Shown here: in pieces, positions 10,029 through 19,134 of the stretch
Layout: each line of letters begins with the position of its first letter
How positions within the stretch are numbered: position 1 is the first letter of the stretch
Assembly (NCBI GenBank): GCA_016213725.1
Contig: JACQZS010000242.1
Span: 1 to 34,619 of the forward strand
DNA: 34,619 nucleotides
DNA from: Acidobacteriota bacterium
Lineage (GTDB): Bacteria; Acidobacteriota; Terriglobia; Bryobacterales; Bryobacteraceae
Direction of reading: 5' to 3'
Made by a program: the position numbers and the translations under genes
The notes under the pieces: generated by a model
The model's input: only the letters and a program-made list of their open reading frames with translations
Told to the model about the DNA's origin: nothing
Database searches by the model: none

Positions 10029-11768
10029 ATGAGCGAAGCCCCCACAACCAATGGCGCAGGCGCGACGGAAGCACCGCGCCCCTCGAATTTCGTCCGCGAC
10101 ATCATCATTCAGGACGTCGCCGTCGGCAAGCACGGCGGGCGCGTGCACACGCGCTTTCCGCCGGAGCCGAACGGATATCTGCACATCGGCCACGCGAAGT
10201 CGATCTGCCTGAACTTCGGCCTGGCGCGGGAGTTCAACGGCAAGTGCAACCTGCGCTTCGACGATACGAACCCGTGCAAGGAAGAAGTGGAGTACGTCGA
10301 ATCGATCGAGCGCGACGTGCGCTGGATGGGCTTCGAATGGGACGGGCTGTACTACGCGTCGGATTACTTCGGGCAGCTGTACGAATGGGCCATTGAGCTG
10401 GTGAAGCAGGGCAAGGCGTACGTCTGCGACCTGACGGCGGAACAGGTGCGCGAGTACCGCGGGACGCTGACGGAGCCGGGCAAGGAGAGCCCGTACCGGA
10501 ACCGGCCGATCGAAGAGAACCTGGACCTGTTCACGCGGATGAAGAACGGCGAGTTTCCGGACGGCAGCCGGACGCTGCGGGCGAAGATCGACATGGCTTC
10601 GCCGAACCTGAACATGCGCGATCCGGTGCTGTACCGCATCCTGCGAGCCTCGCACCACCGCACGGGCGACACGTGGTGTATCTACCCGATGTACGATTAC
10701 GCGCACGGGCAGAGCGACTCGCTGGAAGGGATCACGCACTCGATCTGCACGCTGGAGTTCGAAGACCATAGGCCGCTGTATGAATGGTTCATCGAGCAAC
10801 TGGGGATCTTCCCGTCGCGGCAGTTCGAGTTCGACCGGCTGAACCTGACGTACACGATGCTGAGCAAGCGCCGGCTGCTGCAGCTGGTGCAGACGAAGGT
10901 GGTGAACGGCTGGGACGACCCGCGCATGCCGACGCTGAGCGGCATCCGGCGGCGCGGCTACACGCCGGAAGCGCTGCGGCTGTTCTGCTCGCGGATCGGC
11001 GTATCGAAGACGAACGGCATCATCGAGCTGGGCCTGCTGGAGCACTCGCTGCGCGAGGATTTGAACAAGCGCTCGCCGCGCGTGATGGCGGTGCTGCGGC
11101 CGCTGAAGCTGGTGATCGAGAACTATCCGGAGGGGCAGATCGAGCAGATGGAGGCGGTGAACAACCCCGAAGATCCGTCGGCCGGGACGCGCAGGGTGGA
11201 GTTTTCACGCGAGCTGTACATTGAACAGGAAGATTTCCGCGAGACGCCGCCGAAGGGTTACTACCGGCTGTACCCGGGCAACGAAGTGCGGCTGCGGTAC
11301 GGGTACCTGGTGCGCTGCACGGGTGTGGTGAAGAACGACGCCGGCGAAGTGACGGAGGTGCGCTGCACTTACGATCCTCTGACCAAGGGCGGCAACACGC
11401 CGGACGGGCGGAAGGTGAAGTCGACCATCCACTGGGTGTCGGCGGCGCATGCCATCGACGCCGATGTGCGGCTGTACGAGAACCTCTTCCTGAAGGAAGA
11501 CCCGAACGACGTGGAGCCGGGCAAGGACTGGACGGACAACCTGAATCCGAATTCGCTGGAGGTGCTGACGGGCTGCAAGATGGAGCCTGGGCTCGCCGGT
11601 GCGAAGGCGGGCGACGGCTTCCAGTTCGAGCGCATGGGCTACTTCTGCGTGGATCCGGACTCGACTCCGGAGAAGCTGGTGTTCAACCGGACGATTGGGT
11701 TGCGCGACACCTGGGCCAAGATTGAGAAGGCGCAGAAAGCGGACCAGAAGGCGGAAAAGAAAAAATGA
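10029..11768 (+). CDS. glnS: Glutamine--tRNA ligase
   Basis: Charges tRNA-Gln directly with glutamine. 579 residues, close to the family norm. The ribosome binding site AGGAAG is at 10018-10023. The HIGH motif stands in [15 protein letters not shown] (about 52-55), and the KMSKS-type motif is MLSKRR (277-282). GlnRS-specific stretches include [30 protein letters not shown] and [19 protein letters not shown]. The C-terminal beta-barrel anticodon domain fills about residues 345-560. The tail is lysine-rich ([13 protein letters not shown]) and unlike the catalytic core. Having both gltX and glnS means that Gln-tRNA need not depend on the transamidation route. The stop overlaps the next start as ATGA. 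Confidence 0.96.
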   Translation: MSEAPTTNGAGATEAPRPSNFVRDIIIQDVAVGKHGGRVHTRFPPEPNGYLHIGHAKSICLNFGLAREFNGKCNLRFDDTNPCKEEVEYVESIERDVRWMGFEWDGLYYASDYFGQLYEWAIELVKQGKAYVCDLTAEQVREYRGTLTEPGKESPYRNRPIEENLDLFTRMKNGEFPDGSRTLRAKIDMASPNLNMRDPVLYRILRASHHRTGDTWCIYPMYDYAHGQSDSLEGITHSICTLEFEDHRPLYEWFIEQLGIFPSRQFEFDRLNLTYTMLSKRRLLQLVQTKVVNGWDDPRMPTLSGIRRRGYTPEALRLFCSRIGVSKTNGIIELGLLEHSLREDLNKRSPRVMAVLRPLKLVIENYPEGQIEQMEAVNNPEDPSAGTRRVEFSRELYIEQEDFRETPPKGYYRLYPGNEVRLRYGYLVRCTGVVKNDAGEVTEVRCTYDPLTKGGNTPDGRKVKSTIHWVSAAHAIDADVRLYENLFLKEDPNDVEPGKDWTDNLNPNSLEVLTGCKMEPGLAGAKAGDGFQFERMGYFCVDPDSTPEKLVFNRTIGLRDTWAKIEKAQKADQKAEKKK

Positions 11769-13348
11769 TCATTCTTGGCATCGGCGGCCTGCTGAAAGAT
11801 GCGGCCTGCGCTCTTTTGAAAGACGGCGAACTGGTAGCGGCCGTCGAACAGAACAAAGTGCATGCGCATCACGGCACGGCGCACGCCGGGCTCCCGCTGG
11901 AGGCGGCGCGGACGGCGCTGCACCTGGCCGGAGCGAAGGCGGCCGATGTGCAGACTGTGGCGCTGGCGCGCCCGTTTCCGGAGCGGCATGGGACGCGCCA
12001 CCTGCATCTTGAGTTTCGCGACCATTTCCCGCACGCGCGGGTGGTAAGCGTGGATCATCACCTGGCCCATGCGGCGTCGGCGTATTACGCTTCGCAGTTC
12101 GAGAGCGCCACGGTGCTGACGCTGGACAACACGGGCGACTTCCGCTGCGGCACGTTGTGGCGGGCCGAGGGCGTGGAATTGCACCTGGAGCGCGAGGTTT
12201 CGTATCCGGATTCGCTAGGCGATCTCTACAGCCGCGTGACGGAGCTGCTGGGCTTCAAGCCGGGTGCCGATGAACACAAGGTGCAGTGGCTTTCGACGTC
12301 GGGCGAGCCGAAGTTTGCGGGTGTGTTCCGGCAGATTCTGGCGCGGCCGGGCGTGGGGCTGCGCGTGGACCAGAGCTGGTTCGATACCGACCACGTGGGC
12401 GATGGCGGATTCGGCGCGCGGTTCTATGAAGCGATCGGGCTGGAAGACGGCGCCGAGATTCCGGCGGAGCTGCGGCCGGTGCTGGCGGCGAGCGTGCAGC
12501 GCGCGGCGGAAGAGATGGTGATGGAGCTGGCCGGGACGGGCGAGAACCTGTGCCTGGCGGGCGGGCTGGGATTGAACGCGCTGCTGGTGGCGGCGCTGGA
12601 GAAGAGCGGGCTGTGGAAGAAAGTGTTCGTGCAGCCGGCGGCGGGCAACAATGGAACGGCGATCGGCGCGGCGTATCAGGCGTGGCACGGGACGCACGGC
12701 GAGACGCGGCGGGCGCCGATGACGACGCTGTGTCTGGGGCCGGAGTCGAGTCCGGAGCAGATCAAGAAAGTGCTGGAGAACTGCAAGCTGCGGTTCCAGT
12801 ATCTGCTGACGACGGACGAGATGTTGGCGGCGGCGGTGGGGCAGTTGCAGGCGGACAAGATTGTGGCGTGGATGCAGGGCCGGATGGAGTTTGGCCCGCG
12901 GGCGCTGGGGAACCGGTCGATCCTGGCGTCGCCATTGAATCCGTATTCGACGGAAAACCTGAATGTGTTCATCAAGCACCGGGAGTCTTTCCGGAAGTTT
13001 GCTGCGAGTGTGCCGGCGGAGCTGGTGGGCGAGTACTTCGAGGTGGGCGAGAACGCGCGCTTCCTGACGACCGTGGGGCGCGTGAAGGACGCGCACCGCA
13101 AGACGTTCGAGAGCGCGGTGCTGGGCGATGGTCTTGTGAGAGTGCACACGGTGGACGCGGGCGAGAATCCGCTGTTCCATAAGTTACTGCACGCGTGGGG
13201 CAAGAAGACGGGGCTGCCGGTGCTGTACAACACGTCGTTCAACCTGTTTGGGGACCCGATGGTGTGCACGCCGAGAGATGCCGTGCGGAGCTTCTATTCG
13301 AGTGGGATCGACTCGATGGTGGTGGGGCACTTCCTGCTGGAGAAGTAG
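11765..13348 (+). CDS. Carbamoyltransferase of the NodU/CmcH/TobZ family
   Basis: 527 residues. Family enzymes transfer a carbamoyl group from carbamoyl phosphate, through carbamoyl-adenylate, to a hydroxyl of a small molecule, using a Kae1-like N-terminal domain and a YrdC-like or related C-terminal domain. Visible motifs are the metal-binding V-D-H98-H99-L-A-H102, [19 protein letters not shown], and the diagnostic [18 protein letters not shown] at 373-390. The N-terminal EERF-type motif of the family is replaced here by EQNKV (near 28-32), and the usual EYKVMGLA is QWLSTSGEP-like, so substrate use may differ. The ATG overlaps the glnS stop by 4 bp, so it is co-translated with an aminoacyl-tRNA synthetase. 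The acceptor is unknown. Confidence 0.88.
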   Translation: MIILGIGGLLKDAACALLKDGELVAAVEQNKVHAHHGTAHAGLPLEAARTALHLAGAKAADVQTVALARPFPERHGTRHLHLEFRDHFPHARVVSVDHHLAHAASAYYASQFESATVLTLDNTGDFRCGTLWRAEGVELHLEREVSYPDSLGDLYSRVTELLGFKPGADEHKVQWLSTSGEPKFAGVFRQILARPGVGLRVDQSWFDTDHVGDGGFGARFYEAIGLEDGAEIPAELRPVLAASVQRAAEEMVMELAGTGENLCLAGGLGLNALLVAALEKSGLWKKVFVQPAAGNNGTAIGAAYQAWHGTHGETRRAPMTTLCLGPESSPEQIKKVLENCKLRFQYLLTTDEMLAAAVGQLQADKIVAWMQGRMEFGPRALGNRSILASPLNPYSTENLNVFIKHRESFRKFAASVPAELVGEYFEVGENARFLTTVGRVKDAHRKTFESAVLGDGLVRVHTVDAGENPLFHKLLHAWGKKTGLPVLYNTSFNLFGDPMVCTPRDAVRSFYSSGIDSMVVGHFLLEK

Positions 13349-13410
13349 GGAGGGCTGGGGCCTGTCCGAGGGTCCGAATTCAAATGGCGCGAGCGTGACA
13401 GAAGGTGCCG

Positions 13411-13752
13411 ATGAAGCGCGAGGATTTTATCCGGCGGCTCGTGCTGGACAAGATCTGCGACGACTACGAGAATATCGACCAGACGATTCTGCGCGATGTT
13501 GCTAGCGATGCGGCTGAGTTCGGGTTGGCAGTAGAGCGCAGTGACGTGGTGCGTGCCCTCACTGATCTGATTGGGGAAGGGTTGGTAAAGGCGTACTTGC
13601 TCTCGCGTCACGCTCCGTACGTCACTGAGATGACAGGCATGCCAGCAGTGGAGAGGGCCGAGGAGGAGTTTGGGACCTACTTCCTGGCCACGCAGCAGGG
13701 GATTGACCTTCAATTGAGTGACGATTCCTGGTGGCCTTCCAGCGCAGAGTAG
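13411..13752 (+). CDS. Small conserved protein of unknown function, possibly winged-helix-like
   Basis: 113 residues from ATG 13411; an in-frame GTG at 13405 is possible, but AGAAGG at 13399-13404 spaces better with the ATG. The protein is acidic and soluble, with no signal peptide. Its first 60 residues are predicted by eye to be helical (EDFIRRLVLDKICDDYENIDQTILRDVA, then VVRALTDLIGEGLVKAYLLS), and it ends with the unusual DDSWWPSSAE. The helix order followed by a hinge and a YFLATQQGIDL strand resembles a winged-helix fold, but that is inference. It lies 62 bases after the carbamoyltransferase and may be in the same transcript. Confidence 0.75.
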   Translation: MKREDFIRRLVLDKICDDYENIDQTILRDVASDAAEFGLAVERSDVVRALTDLIGEGLVKAYLLSRHAPYVTEMTGMPAVERAEEEFGTYFLATQQGIDLQLSDDSWWPSSAE

Positions 13753-13765
13753 TGGCCTGCCTGAG

Positions 13766-15670
13766 CTAGACGGCTCGCAGAGGCAGGGCGCGAACGCGCT
13801 TGGCGGTGGCGTCGAAGATGGCGTTGGCCATGGCGGGGGCTACGGCCAGGATTGGCGTTTCGCCGGCTCCGGCGGAGGGTTCTTCCGTGCCGTCGAGGAG
13901 GATGACATCGAGCTTGGGCGGAACGTCGCGGAGGCGGGTGACCTTGTATGCGGAGAAGCGGCCGTTCTTGAGGCGGCCGTTTTCGAATTCGATCTGCTCG
14001 CGCAGGGCGGCCCCTAGGCCCATCAGGATGCAGCCCTCTACTTGAGAGCGGGTATTGGCGGGGTTCAGCAGTACGCCGCACTCGAAGGCTTCTACGATTT
14101 CGAGGAGGCGGGGGGCGCCGGTTTTGGGGTCGACTTCAACTTCAACGCAGGCGGCGACGACGGAGTTCTTTTCCGTGCCGCAGGCGAGGCCGATGCCGTG
14201 GTTGGGGGCGCGCTTCTCCTTGCGGCGGCGGGCCCAGCCGAAGCGCTCAGTGGCGGCGGTGAGGACGGCGCGGATGCGCGGGTGGTGAAGATGCGCGAGG
14301 CGGAAGTCGAGGGGATCCTGGCCGGCAGCGGCGGCAAGTTCGTCCATGAACGCTTCGCGGGCGAAGTTGTTGGCGGTGGAGGCGAGCGCGCGGTAGGAGC
14401 CCTGGCGTAGCGGGGCGTCGCAGGGAATATACTGCTCCTGCCTGGTGGGGATGCGGTATGGAGTTTGGAGCGCGGCGGTGCCGGAGTTGTAATTGATGAA
14501 CTGCCAGGATTCGATAATGCCCTGAGCGTTGAGCCTGGCAGAGGCGTCGATCAAGGCGGCGGGGCGGAAGTAGGCCCACATGAACTCTTCGGCGCGGGTC
14601 CAGCGGACTTTGACGGGCTTGCCGGCGGCCTTGGCGAGCCGGGCAGCCTCGAGCGCGGCTTCGCCGGTATGCTTGCCGCCGAAGCCGCCGCCGAAGTCGG
14701 GAACGATGACGCGAACCTGGCTGGTGGAGAGATGGAAGGCCTGGGCCAGGGAGTCGCGGACGCTGAAGGGGTTGCTGGTGCCGGTCCAGACGGTGAGCTT
14801 GCCGGCGCTCCATTCGGCGACGGCAGCGCGGGGCTCCATGGGAGCGTGCTGGACGTAGGCGGTGCGGAATTCGGCCGCGTGCGTCTTGCCGGCGAGCGGC
14901 TCGACGCGCTGTTTGGCTTTGGCGCGGAGGTCTTCGAAGAGGGTGGGGGTGGAGGATTGCGGAGTGGTCTTCCAGCGGGCGCTGGCTGTGAGGGTTTCGA
15001 GGGCTTTGCGGGCGGCGTAGGAGGTGCGGGCGGCGCAGCCGGCGAAGTCGCCGTCGCGGACCGCGGTGACGAAGTCGAGCTTGTTGGCGGGGTCGAGGTC
15101 GATGGATTCGAGCGTGGCGCCGTAGGCGGGCGGGCGGAGGACGGCGCCGTAGAGCATGCCTTCGCGGGTGACGTCGCTGGGGTACTTGTGTTCGCCGGTG
15201 GCGATTTCCCGGGCGGTAAGGTGCCATTGGGGCTTGCCGAGGATGGTCCATTCGGAGGGCTGGCGGAGAGCCTTGCGTGCGGCGGCGGCAGCCTGGCGGA
15301 CGGCGGGGATAGTGCCGGGCGTGGTGCGGCTGCCGGCGGTGAGGCCGTCGTTGGGGGTGCGATCGGTGTCGGCGAGTTGGACGCGGACTTTGCTCAGGGG
15401 CACACCGAGTTCTTCGGCGGCGGCCATGGCGATTTCGGTGCGCGCGCCCTGGCCCTCTTCGACCTTGCCGCTGAAGACGGTGGTGATGCCGTCGTCGCCC
15501 AAGTGAAGGCGGGCGGCGACGGTTTGTGCTCCGGCCTCGGTGGCGTAGACGGTAACGAGCAGGCCGGCGCCGAGGGTGAGGAAGAAGTCGCGGCGATCGA
15601 CCTCGAAGGTATAGAGGGGGCCTTCACGGAGTTCGAAGCGTTCGGGTTCGCGGGGATCATTTGGTAGCAC
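13766..15670 (-). CDS. Molybdopterin-binding subunit of a xanthine dehydrogenase-family hydroxylase (IorB-like)
   Basis: 634 residues from GTG 15670, which overlaps the small subunit by 14 bp. Family enzymes hydroxylate N-heterocycles or oxidise aldehydes at a molybdenum cofactor. DRRDFFLTLGAG (R26-R27) followed by a hydrophobic stretch looks like a Tat signal, fitting periplasmic IorB-type subunits. The substrate-domain motifs FGGGFGGKH and QHAPMEPRAAVAEW are present, as is the active-site glutamate in G601-A-G-E604. IorB proteins often have about 720-750 residues, so this one is on the short side. No cytochrome c subunit or maturation chaperone gene is in the window. The substrate cannot be told from sequence. 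Confidence 0.9.
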   Translation of the reverse strand: MLPNDPREPERFELREGPLYTFEVDRRDFFLTLGAGLLVTVYATEAGAQTVAARLHLGDDGITTVFSGKVEEGQGARTEIAMAAAEELGVPLSKVRVQLADTDRTPNDGLTAGSRTTPGTIPAVRQAAAAARKALRQPSEWTILGKPQWHLTAREIATGEHKYPSDVTREGMLYGAVLRPPAYGATLESIDLDPANKLDFVTAVRDGDFAGCAARTSYAARKALETLTASARWKTTPQSSTPTLFEDLRAKAKQRVEPLAGKTHAAEFRTAYVQHAPMEPRAAVAEWSAGKLTVWTGTSNPFSVRDSLAQAFHLSTSQVRVIVPDFGGGFGGKHTGEAALEAARLAKAAGKPVKVRWTRAEEFMWAYFRPAALIDASARLNAQGIIESWQFINYNSGTAALQTPYRIPTRQEQYIPCDAPLRQGSYRALASTANNFAREAFMDELAAAAGQDPLDFRLAHLHHPRIRAVLTAATERFGWARRRKEKRAPNHGIGLACGTEKNSVVAACVEVEVDPKTGAPRLLEIVEAFECGVLLNPANTRSQVEGCILMGLGAALREQIEFENGRLKNGRFSAYKVTRLRDVPPKLDVILLDGTEEPSAGAGETPILAVAPAMANAIFDATAKRVRALPLRAV

Positions 15671-16154
15671 TGGAGGCCTCCTTGCGGGCGGCGGGGCTTT
15701 GAACTGCTGCCCGGTGGACTGCGGCGAGGATGCGGGGATAGCCGCAACAGCGGCAAAGGCTGCCGTCGAGGGCTTCGAGGATCTCGGCGTCGGTGGGCTT
15801 TGGGCGCTGTTCGAGCAGGGCCGCCGTGCGCAGGACCATGCCGGCGGTGCAGTAGCCGCACTGCATGGCGCCTTCGTCGATAAAGGCCTGTTGGACGGGG
15901 TGGAGGGCGGCTCCGGAGGCGAGGCCTTCGATGGTTACGATCTTCCCGCCCTGGGCGGTTCGGATAGGGGTGACGCAACTGGCGATGGGACGGCCGTCGA
16001 GCAAGACTGTGCAGGCGCGGCACTGGCCTTCGCCACAGCCGTACTTGGTTCCGGTGAGTTGGAGATCTTCGCGGAGGACTTCGAGGAGAGGGCGGTCGGG
16101 CTCGGTGTCTACGGTGCGGGCCTGGCCGTTGACGGTGAATCGGAATGTAGGCAC
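15657..16154 (-). CDS. [2Fe-2S] subunit of a xanthine dehydrogenase-family hydroxylase (IorA-like)
   Basis: 165 residues. It carries electrons from the molybdenum centre through two [2Fe-2S] clusters. The plant-ferredoxin-type cluster is bound by C40-x4-C45-x2-C48-x11-C60 (GCGEGQCRACTVL); the second by C99-GY-C102 and C134-R-C136. The length matches isoquinoline 1-oxidoreductase alpha subunits. It has no signal peptide of its own, so it would have to be exported folded, carried by the Tat signal of the large subunit. The two genes overlap and are certainly co-translated. A 41-base gap separates it from the gtrA-like gene upstream on the same strand. Confidence 0.92.
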   Translation of the reverse strand: MPTFRFTVNGQARTVDTEPDRPLLEVLREDLQLTGTKYGCGEGQCRACTVLLDGRPIASCVTPIRTAQGGKIVTIEGLASGAALHPVQQAFIDEGAMQCGYCTAGMVLRTAALLEQRPKPTDAEILEALDGSLCRCCGYPRILAAVHRAAVQSPAARKEASSATK

Positions 16155-16195
16155 GGTGGGGGCCTCCGCTCACAGGATAACCGGGATGGGCGGAT

Positions 16196-16597
16196 TCAGC
16201 GAGAGCGGAAGACCCACCATTCGCTGATGGCGAAGTTGAGGAGGGCGGCAAGGGCGATGGAGATAAGATTGGCCAGCATGAGCGGGAGGTGGAAGGCACC
16301 GGCGAAGATGCGCATGAAGATGAGGTTGGCGAGAAGAGAGACGGCGCCGTTGCCGAGGTGGAAGCGGAGCAGGCGGGCCATGCGGGTGCCGGATTGCCCG
16401 CGGCGATCGCGCCAGGTCCACACCTCGTGCCAGACGAAGTTGTGGAGGACGGCGATTTCGACAGCAGCCGCGGTGGCGATGAGGTAATGCCAATGGAGGA
16501 GCCGGGCGAAGAAGGAGAGTGCGGCCAGTTGCACCGCAATGCCGATGAGGCCGACGGCGTTGAACTTGAGCCAGCGGGCGCCGAGTCTCACAGCCAT
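16196..16597 (-). CDS. GtrA-family membrane protein
   Basis: 133 residues with four hydrophobic segments (about 10-30, 36-55, 75-98 and 103-125), the layout of GtrA proteins, which help flip lipid-linked sugars across the inner membrane. LKFNAVGLIGIAVQLAALSF, HNFVWHEVWTWRDR and the terminal FAISEWWVFRSR are typical family sequences. The gene starts 4 bases after the stop of the CDP-alcohol phosphatidyltransferase gene, so the two form an operon. No glycosyltransferase partner is in the window; a role in moving lipid-linked sugar or lipid precursor is inferred. Confidence 0.88.
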   Translation of the reverse strand: MAVRLGARWLKFNAVGLIGIAVQLAALSFFARLLHWHYLIATAAAVEIAVLHNFVWHEVWTWRDRRGQSGTRMARLLRFHLGNGAVSLLANLIFMRIFAGAFHLPLMLANLISIALAALLNFAISEWWVFRSR

Positions 16598-16601
16598 TCG
16601 A

Positions 16602-17273
16602 CTACCACTTGGTCTCTTCGCGGTAGAGTTGGGCCGCGTGGCGGACGGTGGAGTTGACGAGGATGAAGATCATGCCGATGGCGCCGCAGACGCCGCCGAC
16701 GTCGAAGAGCTTGTAGTGATGGCCGAAGATGTTGACGATGGGGCGGTAGAAGAGGAACGCATTCCCGATGAGGAGAAGGATGCGGAGCTCGGTGGGTCCG
16801 AAGAAGCCGGCGCTCATCTGGAAGCGGCCGAGAGCATAGGTGGCGAGGAACGTCTCGATGCTGACGAGCAGATATCCAATGAGCAGCGCCATGGAAATGG
16901 GGAAGCTCATGATGTCGCCGAGGCCTAGGCCGGATATGAGGAAGGCGCTGCCGATGGAGTCCAGGACATGATCGAGGTAGAAGCCGTAGCGGGGGCGCTG
17001 GAGGTTTCGGACGCGGGCGACGGTGCCGTCGAGGGAATCTCCGAACCAATTCAGGACGAGGAAGACGGCGACGAGGGAGAGGCCGAGGACCTTGTCGACG
17101 GAGGCGTACCAGTAAGAGAGGCCGGCGCCGATCATGGCCAGGAAGCCGAGGGCGGTAAGGTGGTCGGAGTTGATCCAACGCGGGAGGTGTTCGGCGATCC
17201 AGATGAGGAGGCGCTTCTCGGCGGAGGCGGTGAGGCTGGAGTGCTCGCGGGCGGCTTGTTTGAATTCGCTCAT
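16602..17273 (-). CDS. CDP-alcohol phosphatidyltransferase family membrane enzyme
   Basis: 223 residues with about six hydrophobic segments. The full catalytic signature is present: D79-x2-D82-G-x2-A86-R87-x9-G97-x3-D101-x3-D105. Enzymes with it transfer a phosphatidyl or similar group from a CDP-alcohol to an alcohol acceptor in phospholipid synthesis. The acceptor (glycerol phosphate, inositol phosphate or other) cannot be read from the sequence, and the protein is not clearly PgsA or PssA. A hydrophilic N-terminal stretch of about 20 residues precedes the first helix. It is the first gene of a minus-strand run with the GtrA protein and the molybdenum hydroxylase. No clear ribosome binding site is seen before ATG 17273. 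Confidence 0.9.
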   Translation of the reverse strand: MSEFKQAAREHSSLTASAEKRLLIWIAEHLPRWINSDHLTALGFLAMIGAGLSYWYASVDKVLGLSLVAVFLVLNWFGDSLDGTVARVRNLQRPRYGFYLDHVLDSIGSAFLISGLGLGDIMSFPISMALLIGYLLVSIETFLATYALGRFQMSAGFFGPTELRILLLIGNAFLFYRPIVNIFGHHYKLFDVGGVCGAIGMIFILVNSTVRHAAQLYREETKW

Positions 17274-17312
17274 GCGGGGCTACAGCCGCAATTGTAACGA
17301 GAGAATGGCGCG

Positions 17313-17339
17313 GGAACAAAGCGGGCGCGGTGGCGTCCA
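17313..17339 (+). promoter_or_regulatory. ECF-type promoter motif before the TonB-family gene
   Basis: GGAACA (17313-17318), 16 bases, then GTCCAT-like sequence from 17335, with CGTC at 17334-17337. The 22-base distance between the two elements is nearly the same as in the motif before the ECF sigma gene (23 bases). The start codon lies 61 bases after the -10. Rest of the 126-base gap (17274-17399): nothing further seen. Confidence 0.4.
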
Positions 17340-17399
17340 TAGGGGCAGAAGATTCGCTCGCAAGAGTGCCGGCGCTCGAACGAAGAAAGGCAAGAGGCC

Positions 17400-18161
17400 A
17401 TGTTCGAGCAGAGCTTTGTGGGAGTCAGTGCGAAAACGAACCGGGGTGCGCCGCTGGCGCTCTCTCTCATTCTGCAATTCAGCCTGGTAGGGACGGCGCT
17501 GCTGGTGCCGCTGCTCAATCCAGAGATACTTCCGCGCGCCGTGTGGTCGGCGTTGCCGCTGGCGGCGCCTCCGCCGCCGCCTCCGCCGCCGGCGCCGGCA
17601 CAGGTGATGCGGCAGGTGATCAAGACGGTGCGGAGCGTGATGGCCGGGGCGGTGATGATGCTGCCGGCGCGGATTCCGGAGAAGGTGAGGATCATCGACG
17701 ACGGGGAGCTGACGGCCGCGGTAAGCGGTTCGCGGGACGGCGTCATCGGCGGCCTGCCCACTGGAGTGCCGGACGGGGTGGTGCGTTCGGTGATGTCGGA
17801 TGCGGCACGGGCGTTGCCGCCGCCGGCGACGGCCGAGCCGATGAAGGTGGTGGAGGGGCCCAAGCCGGTCATCCGCCAGAAAATCGGCGGGAACGTGCAG
17901 GAGGCGATGTTGATTTCACGCGTGATTCCCGTATATCCGGTGCTGGCGAGGCAGGCCCGCGTGGAAGGTAAGGTTGTGTTTGCGGCGGTGATCGGCGTGC
18001 ATGGGACCATCCAGTCGCTGAGGGTGAAGAGCGGCCCGGCCCTGCTGGTGCAGGCGGCGATGGATGCGGTGAAGCAGTGGCGGTACCGGCCGACGCTGTT
18101 GAACGGCGACCCGTGCGAAGTGGACACCGTGATTGAGGTGAACTTCACGCTGAACCGGTGA
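17400..18161 (+). CDS. TonB-family energy transducer protein
   Basis: 253 residues. One N-terminal membrane helix lies at about 17-39, a proline run follows at about 56-67 (typical periplasm-spanning linker), and a TonB C-terminal domain at about 165-253 (VIPVYPVLARQARVEGKVVFAAVIG, then AVKQWRYRPTLLNGDPCEVDTVIEVNF). In the family this links the ExbB/ExbD proton-driven motor to outer-membrane receptors; no exbB or exbD is in the window. The start ATG 17400 has AGAGG just upstream. It may serve receptors such as the one at 23917. An ECF-type promoter motif precedes it. Confidence 0.9.
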   Translation: MFEQSFVGVSAKTNRGAPLALSLILQFSLVGTALLVPLLNPEILPRAVWSALPLAAPPPPPPPPAPAQVMRQVIKTVRSVMAGAVMMLPARIPEKVRIIDDGELTAAVSGSRDGVIGGLPTGVPDGVVRSVMSDAARALPPPATAEPMKVVEGPKPVIRQKIGGNVQEAMLISRVIPVYPVLARQARVEGKVVFAAVIGVHGTIQSLRVKSGPALLVQAAMDAVKQWRYRPTLLNGDPCEVDTVIEVNFTLNR

Positions 18162-18198
18162 CGCCGCGGGTCTGGGGCTGTGATAAGCATGAGTAGAC

Positions 18199-19128
18199 AT
18201 GCGAATTGCAGCCCCATTCCTTTGTCTGCTGATGCCGTTGCTGATGGCCGGTGCGCAGAAGCACATCGTGCTGGTGAGCGGCGATGAAGAGTACCGTTCG
18301 GAGGAGGCGTTGCCGCAGTTGGCGAAGATCCTCACGGAGCGGCATGGATTCAAATGCACGGTGCTTTACGCGATCGATCCGAAGGACGGGACGATCAATC
18401 CGAATATTCAGAACAATATTCCGGGGCTGGAGGCGCTGGACCACGCGGACCTGATGATCATGGCGCTGCGGTTCCGCGACCTGCCTGACGCCCAGATGAA
18501 GCACATCGTGGACTACGTGGAGGCGGGCAAGCCGGTGATCGGGCTGCGGACGTCGACGCATGCGTTCAACATCAAGAGCAGCCCCACCTATGCCAAGTGG
18601 AGTTGGAACAGCAAAGAGTGGGATGGGGGCTTCGGGCGACAGGTGCTGGGCGAGACGTGGATCAAACACCACGGCAAACATGGGGTGCAGAGTACGCGCG
18701 GGGTGTTCGCGCCGGGCGAGGAGAAGCATCCGATTCTGCGGGGCATTCAGAGCGGCGAGATCTGGGGTCCGAGCGATGTCTACGAGACGAAGTTTCCGTT
18801 GGCCGGAGACTCGATGTCGCTGGTGCTAGGGCAGGTGCTGAGCGGGATGAAGCCAAGCGATCCTCCGGCGGAGGGCGCGGTGAACGATCCGATGCGGCCG
18901 GTGGCGTGGACGAAGAGTTATAAGGGCGGGCGGATTTTCACGACGACGATGGGGGCGGCGACGGACCTGGAGAACGAAGCACTGCGGCGGCTGGTGGTGA
19001 ACGCGGCGTACTGGGCGATGGGGATGGAGAAGAAGATCGGGAAGAAGGGCTCGGACGTGCGGCTGGTGGGCGAGTACAAACCTTCGCCGTTCAAGTTCAA
19101 TGGGTTTGTGCCGGGGAGGAAGCCGTAG
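18199..19128 (+). CDS. Secreted ThuA-domain protein
   Basis: 309 residues with a signal peptide (MRIAAPFLCLLMPLLMAGA, cleavage near 19). The ThuA-like, glutamine-amidotransferase-fold domain starts at once: KHIVLVSGDEEYRSEEALPQL, then DLMIMALRFRDLPDAQ, YVEAGKPVIGLRTSTHAF, and near the end GRIFTTTMGAATDLENEALRRLVVNAAYWAMG. Members are linked to sugar (for example trehalose) use in rhizobia and are abundant in planctomycetes and acidobacteria, but no activity is firmly established for most. The gene begins 37 bases after the TonB-family gene and may be co-transcribed with it. A perfect hairpin follows at 19135-19161. Confidence 0.9.
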   Translation: MRIAAPFLCLLMPLLMAGAQKHIVLVSGDEEYRSEEALPQLAKILTERHGFKCTVLYAIDPKDGTINPNIQNNIPGLEALDHADLMIMALRFRDLPDAQMKHIVDYVEAGKPVIGLRTSTHAFNIKSSPTYAKWSWNSKEWDGGFGRQVLGETWIKHHGKHGVQSTRGVFAPGEEKHPILRGIQSGEIWGPSDVYETKFPLAGDSMSLVLGQVLSGMKPSDPPAEGAVNDPMRPVAWTKSYKGGRIFTTTMGAATDLENEALRRLVVNAAYWAMGMEKKIGKKGSDVRLVGEYKPSPFKFNGFVPGRKP

Positions 19129-19134
19129 AGAAGG

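Noticed and set aside
9579-11045. 488-codon minus-strand open frame across the gltX-glnS junction
   Set aside because: Spans two certain tRNA synthetase genes and shows only antisense composition (Arg, Gln, His, Val).
14465-15667. 400-codon Gly/Ala/Glu-rich open frame on the plus strand opposite the molybdopterin subunit
   Set aside because: Low-complexity mirror of the GC-rich codons of the real gene; no recognisable domain.
17580-17600. GC-rich triplet repeat considered as a DNA repeat
   Set aside because: It encodes the proline linker of the TonB-family protein and is explained by that.
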